Assembly (NCBI RefSeq): GCF_000764305.2
Contig: NW_025946706.1
Location: 62,001-126,000, forward strand
Source: Hyalella azteca
Lineage: Eukaryota; Arthropoda; Malacostraca; Amphipoda; Hyalellidae
DNA: 64,000 nt
Direction: 5' to 3'
In this document: positions 57,677 to 64,000 of the stretch, piece after piece
How the letters are laid out: each line of letters opens with the position of its first letter
Numbering within the stretch: the first letter of the stretch is position 1
Notes under the pieces: model-generated
What the model saw: the letters and a program-made list of their open reading frames with translations, nothing else
Database searches by the model: none
Told to the model about the DNA's origin: nothing
Made by a program: the position numbers and the translations under genes

Positions 57677-59935
57677 TAAACCAAGCATCCAGCGACCGCA
57701 GTTCACATGAGGAAACATTCATGAAATGAAACCAGAAAATATAATGTTAAATTATAATTAACCAGAAGGTCTTCAGATGGCTGTGTAAAACTATTTAGTG
57801 AACAAAATATCTATTGTAAAGTCGGGTATGCCCGAAACCCGATGTTCCATGTACACATTGGCAAAGCATGAGCTGACATATATTTTTTAGCACCGAGCCT
57901 ACAAAGAACTCTGTAGGCTTCAATCCCGGGAAATTTCTAAGACATAGATGGATATAGATAATGTAAAAATATTTACATCTCAAATGACGACTAATATTAG
58001 GACTTCGTTATGTTGAAATTTGATAAATTTAGCTAACTAAATTAAATTAGAAGTTGATGGCACGGTCGTTTAACACACAGTATAATCTATGCATGAAAGC
58101 TTCTTTTTTTCCACATGGAAATGTCTTCTTCCAAAATTTCACAGTCCGTTAAATTGAGAATGTCTTTGCTGTGCACAGCAACGTCTGTTACCAGTTGGGA
58201 AAGTCATGCATGCTGTTAGGTATCAACACAAAAGAATCATCGCGACATGTTTCATGCTAACGCCCTGGTATACAGCATCGCTACCAGCGCAGACGTGAGC
58301 TGGGCCAGCTTCGTGTCAAAGCCCTCTTGATCCACACATAGCTTTCATCGTTAATTAACTGATAAGTGATTGATTAGAACCTTTATTTCAGAATTTTTAA
58401 TGTGCTTTAATAAGGAAACATTAATTTTAGGGCCCTAAGCTCCGAGGGGCACACCACGTCGCAGATAATTGAGATAATGCATTACCTCAATAGCCAGTAT
58501 GTCGACAGTCTGGGGCTGGACAAGTTACGGAATTTGAAACAGAAATCGCATCTGTAATTTTCAGGTAATCAAAAATTTAGGTTGATGTATTTCGAGTCGA
58601 GTAGTCAAGATCAATAAGCATTGGCAAATTAAAAGGATTATTTTTAATGTGAACTATATACGATCATCAATCATTTGTAATCAGCTTGGTATCTATGGCA
58701 TAGCGTGGCAATGGCGCAGCGCATGCCACAGTCGCACCCAGCAACAATGAGCCACTGTAGGGCAAGCAGCTAAAAATATCACAACCTTTACCCAAATGTT
58801 AGACCTCCTGATAAACGTGACCTCTGAAGACCACTTCATGGCCATTTGAATACGAACTGGAGCAAACGTAAATGTCATTGCTTCCTTCTACTAATCAATT
58901 CTCAACCTCTGGCGGGAAGACCTTTCATCTGCTCACCTTTCACTAACCCCTTGAGTGGACCAAGCGATAAAAAGTACTTCGTACGTGAGCAGGAAGCAAA
59001 AATCGTTTCAAACTTCATCTAAGAATTATCGCTGCACAACAGTGACAAATTTCACCGTAAAATGTAGGTACTGTCTGCCTTTTAGGAACATGGACATAAT
59101 TTAAGTGATGAGAATATGGACTTGAGATACAATTGCACAGACGAATAGAGCAACACTGATTTAATTCAATAAAAGTTTGCTATCAAGCTCGTAGCAAAAT
59201 GATTTTAAACTACAGAGGAAGTCTACATCAGCAAAAGATTAATGTAAAATCTACTATCAAGCTATCTACTATCTTCAAATACTGTCGTCAGCAGTAGAAC
59301 ATTTACGCCCGCATTCTGTACACGAGGTGGTATGAGGACACAGGGTTAGGCCACAGGGGGTGAGCAGATTCCTGGCATAGCAGGGCCGGGCTTGCAAGAC
59401 ATCGTGACCACATGAAGCTGCTCCGGCGGAATAATGTGCAGGCGCTTGCATCAGCCGCACATTCTAAGGGACAACGACTAAATCTTTTGATTAGAGGAAT
59501 GCGAACGTAATTTTTTCTAAATTTTAATAATAAAGTATGGTTCGATCCAGAGGATTTAAAAAATAGAACAGGAAATGTTTTTTTTTAATAATTGACAGTA
59601 ACATGGGAACGAATAATAAATTAACTAAAGGTCACATATAATAATTTATATGAAACTAAAATATAAATATTTGTTAAGCTACCATTTAAATGAGTTCCCC
59701 CTAGTAAAGAATATTAAGTGCAAGTGATATCTTGAATACAGGCATTAGGAACGGCTATTTCATGACAAGCAACAAACTAATTCATATGACATATACCTGG
59801 TGTCTGACGTTGAAATAACGTTAATTGAACGTTTTCTCAACGAAATATACTTGTAATTAACGTTGATACATCGTCGCTTGCCTCGAGGGCGCATTGTTCT
59901 CAGAGCAGCTCAGAGTTCTGACTGACCATTTTTCT

Positions 59936-60056
59936 CTTTTACGTATGTTTATCAAGGCTACGTATGTTTATCATGGCTACGTATGTTTATCATGGCTACG
60001 TATGTTTATCATGGCTACACATGTTTATCATGGCTACGTATGTTTATCATGGCTAT
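59936..60056. repeat. 18-bp minisatellite, about 6 copies
   Basis: Unit ATGGCTACGTATGTTTATC with minor changes. Confidence 0.95.
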
Positions 60057-60324
60057 GGCTCCACCGATCGGGTCGCCTGCCGAAGACCACCACTGCCCTG
60101 GATGTAATGGACCATCATGATTCCTGTCTTCCGGAACGTAGCCTTCAACACTTCAAGCCGTCCGTATCTAGGCCGTGGGTCGAACCAGCCCTCGGTCGAA
60201 CGGCCACTTGTCGCAGGACGATAAATTTTGGAACAGAACTATGCTATCTGAAACCTAAGCTCAGATGCGGTGAACGTAAAATTACGTAATTTAACGATGC
60301 CCGGAAGTCAGATTCGATCCGCGG

Positions 60325-60470
60325 CCTGGTGGTGCACGGCTGGTGGTGGTCAAGGCCGGGAGAGGACAAAGCCGAGTGGTGCACGGCTGATTGGTGTAGG
60401 TCCGGAGAAATCCAAGGCGTTCGACTCAGGGCTTATTGGTGCACAAAATTGGTGGTGCACGGCTGCGCTC
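60325..60470. repeat. GC-rich interspersed repeat
   Basis: GTGGTGCACGGCTG or TTGGTGCACA-like pieces occur about five times at irregular spacing. Confidence 0.75.
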
Positions 60471-61430
60471 CCCTCCACGCCACAGTCATGTCGCAAAGCT
60501 GGGACAAATGAAAGCTGCCTGCTGAAGTCAGCTGCTTAATTGGAATTCGGCGCGCACGGGCATTACTTTCGGCCAATTTCTGTGTGCTTTTCAACTTTAA
60601 TGATTATTGTTATTAGGGATTTATAATTACGCATTTAATCATTGTTATGGAGGATTATTGGTAATTGTACGCAATTAGTACTATTATTAATTCAAGTATA
60701 AAATTGATAATCACTAGTGCTATAATTACGCAGCTAAAATATGACTCATAATTAGACAATATTTTTTACTACTATTAATTATGTTTATAACATTAACTAT
60801 ATATATACATATAGTATTGTTATGAACTATAATAACAACGTAAAATAAATGTTATATCGGAAACATAAACTAGATCAGATTCGTAATTAAAAAAAAATAA
60901 TTCCCTTCATTGCTAAACTAAACGCTCGGTCTCACCCTGTATAAGAGCAGGCAACGGGCAAGAGTTCATGCGGTGATAGTAAAGCCTTTCATTCTCTGTA
61001 TTCATGAGACATTATTTCGGCATTCGGCTCACGCCTATACGCTCACTTTCTAACGCACTCAACATCGTATCTTTTAAATCGTTGAAAAAATACAACACTG
61101 AGAGGGACTGTATAGTTTTTACTCAATATTACCCAACGCAGATGCTTTCAAATAAGCAAAATGCTATGATGTGCTAACTATACACGCACATCTCAAGGCA
61201 GACGTATCGTTCCACTCTAACGATTTCTACCCATGTCGATATTTACATCGTAATCGCCGACGTGTGGAAATAAACAGCAGGCTTCACGTGTCTGTAACGC
61301 ATCATGATGACGCGAAAGATGATCTAATACAAAATAAAAGTGACGCTACAATGGAATATAAATGAGCGGAGTGGCCGTATAGGCGCGACACTTCTACTCT
61401 TTGCATAATACACGTGGTGCAGCGCGATCA

Positions 61431-61550
61431 GAAAAATTAATGTGTCACGTTGTACAAATAGTGACACACTTTCTACAAGTAGCACGGATATACCCTTTTG
61501 GGCAACGGTGTGTCAGTAGCACTGATACACCTCTGCACTCCTTCATTGTT
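61431..61550 (+). mobile_element. Palindromic MITE-like repeat, copy 8 (rearranged)
   Basis: Start AATTAATGTGTCACGTTGTA then AATAGTGACACACTTTCTAC. The core appears twice in diverged form (GTAGCACGGATATACCCTTT and GTAGCACTGATACACC), and the far end is lost. Confidence 0.55.
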
Positions 61551-62883
61551 ATTTTATATTATGTATTGCATTTTAATTCCATTCTATTTTATTGTACGAA
61601 CAGTAGAGTAGGAAGAGGTCACGTACAACACAAACAAGCCAAAGTGATGAAATGAAAAGAGCGGCTGTGTTCTTTTGTTCTTATTCGAGATTAATGACAT
61701 CTCGCCGCATAAAATTTCTACTGCAGGTCCGGCGCCACTTAATATTTTATCCTCAATTAAATATGTGCAGAAAGTATGGATCGCACTTGATATCTGACAC
61801 AAAATTTATGAAAACAAATATATAAAGCAGACATGACATATAGATTCGCAATCCGCCCATTCACGATCATCATGAGAGATTCTCAGTGATTTGTTAAAGT
61901 AATTACATTCAAGGCTAGCCTTGTCCAGCAAAGAAGTATTCTATTGAGTTTGATATATGTTTCGTTGACCATGCAATCTCTGTCTCAACCGATGATATTC
62001 TATTCGCTTGTACTCAAATTTTATTCCTTTTTATTAAAGTTGTTTTAAATAAAAAAAGCATCATATAGCAGGAAAAGGATTTTGAAGAAAAAAAGTTTTT
62101 AGCAGTTGCTGAACGGCCAATTTTTGGTAACTAATCACTGAATGGTGAATGACTAAATGAACCTTCACAATTACGTTGGCTGAAGGCTGACAACAAATGA
62201 ACCCATTAATATTTCCACAGAAGAAAGAGACATCAAAACAACAATCGCCGAATTACGAGGCCAAAAATGAGTGTCGGAGCTGCCAAGCATAACGGGTGTG
62301 ACTCTGAGCTCAGGATTGAGCAACAACTCGTGACCGAGAACGAAAAAAAATCTCACCATGACCTCCTCCTTCGCAAATACAATATAACCTCCTCCTTCGC
62401 AAATAAAAAAAAACACTTTTTTCTTCATGCAGCGAACAAGCCACTGCAGAGAGCACAGCGATGACACAACACTTCAGAGGATTCCTTTGAGTCGTGCAGC
62501 GGTAACATGTGTTTATTTTAGGGCTTTGGTTACACTAAAATATCTCTAAGAATTTAGTACTAAATTTATTTAATTGACACTATCTGATAAAAACAGATTT
62601 GAGATGATATAAAGAGATTGTAGTCACTATTTGCTTAGCCGCCAGGGAAGAGCCGTAGAAATATTATAGTGAAAAGTAGCGGCAGCTTCTGGCACGTGAG
62701 AAGAATATTCAATGCAGTGAGTGAGAGACCGCATGGCGAAGAGGGCAATCGAAAAAATATCGAGAATGAGGTGTGAGGTAAGAACAAAAGGGCCTGGAAA
62801 CACAAGCGAGAAGAATGTCAAGCAGACAAGAGGATGGTATATAAATAGTGTGGGCGAGATGGCTCCAGCCTACAGAGGAAAAG

Positions 62884-63183
62884 GTGTGGTAGAGCAGCAG
62901 AGGTAGAGGAGGTGGTAGAGCAGCAGAGGTAGAGGAGGTGGTAGAGCAACAGAGGTAGGGGAGGTGGTAGAGCAGCAGAGGTAGGGGAGGTGGTAGAGCA
63001 GCAGAGGTAGGGGAGGTGGTAGAGCAGCAGAGGTAGAGGAGGTGGTAGAGCAGCAGAGGTAGAGGAGGTGGTAGAGCAGCAGAGGTAGAGGAGGTGGTAG
63101 AGCAGCAGAGGTAGAGGAGGTGGTAGAGCAGCAGAGGTAGAGGAGGTGGTAGAGCAGCAGAGGTAGAGGAGGTGGTAGAGCAC
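62884..63183. repeat. 24-bp minisatellite, about 12.5 copies
   Basis: Unit GGTAGAGCAGCAGAGGTAGA followed by GGAG, highly uniform, strongly purine-rich on the plus strand. It produces long open frames rich in Leu, Pro, Ser and Thr on the minus strand. Confidence 0.96.
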
Positions 63184-64000
63184 CGAGCGGTAAAATAAGT
63201 GATCGTCGACAGCGCTCAGCGGAACTGTTGACCTGCGCGTGCATTTCAGGCGTCCGGACTCCGACTTCTTAGCCAACGAAATATTTCTAATGAAGACGAT
63301 CGTGTACAAAAGTCGCGTGTTTATAACACGTTAAAGAACACCTCGAATAAATATTCGAACATCACCACCAGAGAAGTTCCACGGTTGACAGTGCGTTTGT
63401 AAATCGTTAAATAGCAAAACAATGGAAATTAGCATGTGTTATTGATAAGTGAATTACAAATACCTGCGACATCGAGGTTTATTAATTTATACAACTGCAG
63501 CAACCATTATCTCTTTGCATGTACTAAAATTAATGATGTTCACTAATATTTTAACTCGTCTAATCCTTAAAGTTACTTCACATCTTATATAAAAAAGCTC
63601 AAATTTCGTTCACCATCATTTTACTTCAACAATTTTATATGGTAAACATTTTACGTTGATGAACACAAATTACTTTCTCGACAACCTAATTTGCAGGCAT
63701 CGAGGTCAACGGCTGCTCGGCTGTCTGCCTCCGTAAGCGGTTGCGGCCGTATATGTGTGGAGGCTCAGGAAATACCGCTAGACGAGCTTGCAGCAATAGA
63801 GACTAGTAGCCTCGTGCAGCAGAGGTTGAAAATAAGTATATATAACTATAGCACGCTTCAGAAAAAATTAATTAAATATTTTATTTTGGTATTTAGCCAA
63901 GTTGCTTCAATAGACTGTCTAAAATCAGATGATTGAAGCATATATTTTTTAATTAAATTGTTCATGAGACAACATAGTTAAGCTGATTTCTCTGTAAACC

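Larger units (their letters stand above)
50001..64000. other. Right-hand region without an identified gene
   Basis: AT-rich DNA with two palindromic MITE-like copies, several minisatellites and two weak plus-strand coding candidates (56617-56901 and 63695-63840). No tRNA, rRNA or conserved protein domain recognised. Long frames at 59894-60289 and 62818-63309 are produced by tandem repeats. Confidence 0.5.

Noticed and set aside
59894..60289. 131-codon plus-strand frame
   Set aside because: The first half is the 18-bp repeat and the rest resembles no protein.
62818..63309. Minus-strand frames of 163 and 124 codons, Leu/Pro/Ser-rich
   Set aside because: Generated by the 24-bp minisatellite; no start context or domain.

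Overview
This is nuclear DNA from an animal, most likely an arthropod. Coding sequence lies in short exons (79-474 bp, plus one terminal exon of 1965 bp) with GT-AG introns. Exons are GC-rich and introns AT-rich, and the proteins match animal DPH6 and ADAM10/Kuzbanian. The very dense minisatellites and the small inverted-repeat elements would fit a crustacean such as an amphipod, but that lineage guess is inference.

Layout. (1) Positions 1-4426, minus strand: diphthine--ammonia ligase (DPH6). Nine coding exons were reconstructed with matching phases, from the ATG through the PP-loop ATPase domain into a C-terminal RidA/YjgF-like domain that runs off the left edge. (2) 4427-7836: intergenic DNA with an old dispersed repeat and two palindromes. 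(3) 7837-8918, plus strand: a small intronless gene with a TATA box, one upstream ORF and a 117-aa orphan protein. (4) 8919-11140: intergenic DNA with a 167-bp inverted-repeat element. (5) 11325-43099, minus strand: ADAM10/Kuzbanian metalloprotease. Sixteen coding exons join in frame into 1408 residues, covering prodomain, cysteine switch, furin site, zinc protease, disintegrin and cysteine-rich regions, membrane segment and a 650-residue basic cytoplasmic tail. The signal-peptide exon was not found and must lie above 43099, perhaps outside the window. (6) 25394-42966: a 17.6-kb ADAM10 intron holding a dead Tc1/mariner element (about 36447-37591), several copies of a palindromic MITE-like repeat and about ten minisatellites. 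(7) 43100-64000: no gene could be identified with confidence. There are three weak exon candidates, more MITE copies and more minisatellites. If the ADAM10 first exon lies further right, this is also ADAM10 intron.

The most unusual observation is recurrent. At four or five splice donors (DPH6 exon 4 and several ADAM10 exons) the exon 3' end, or sequence around the donor, has been copied once or several times into the intron just downstream. This leaves ladders of decoy 5' splice sites. At two more donors a minisatellite starts within a few bases of the junction. A second notable point is the ADAM10 cytoplasmic tail, which carries six S-P-x-K (CDK-type) motifs and a degenerate serine-rich repeat, and lacks the usual juxtamembrane motif of the family.
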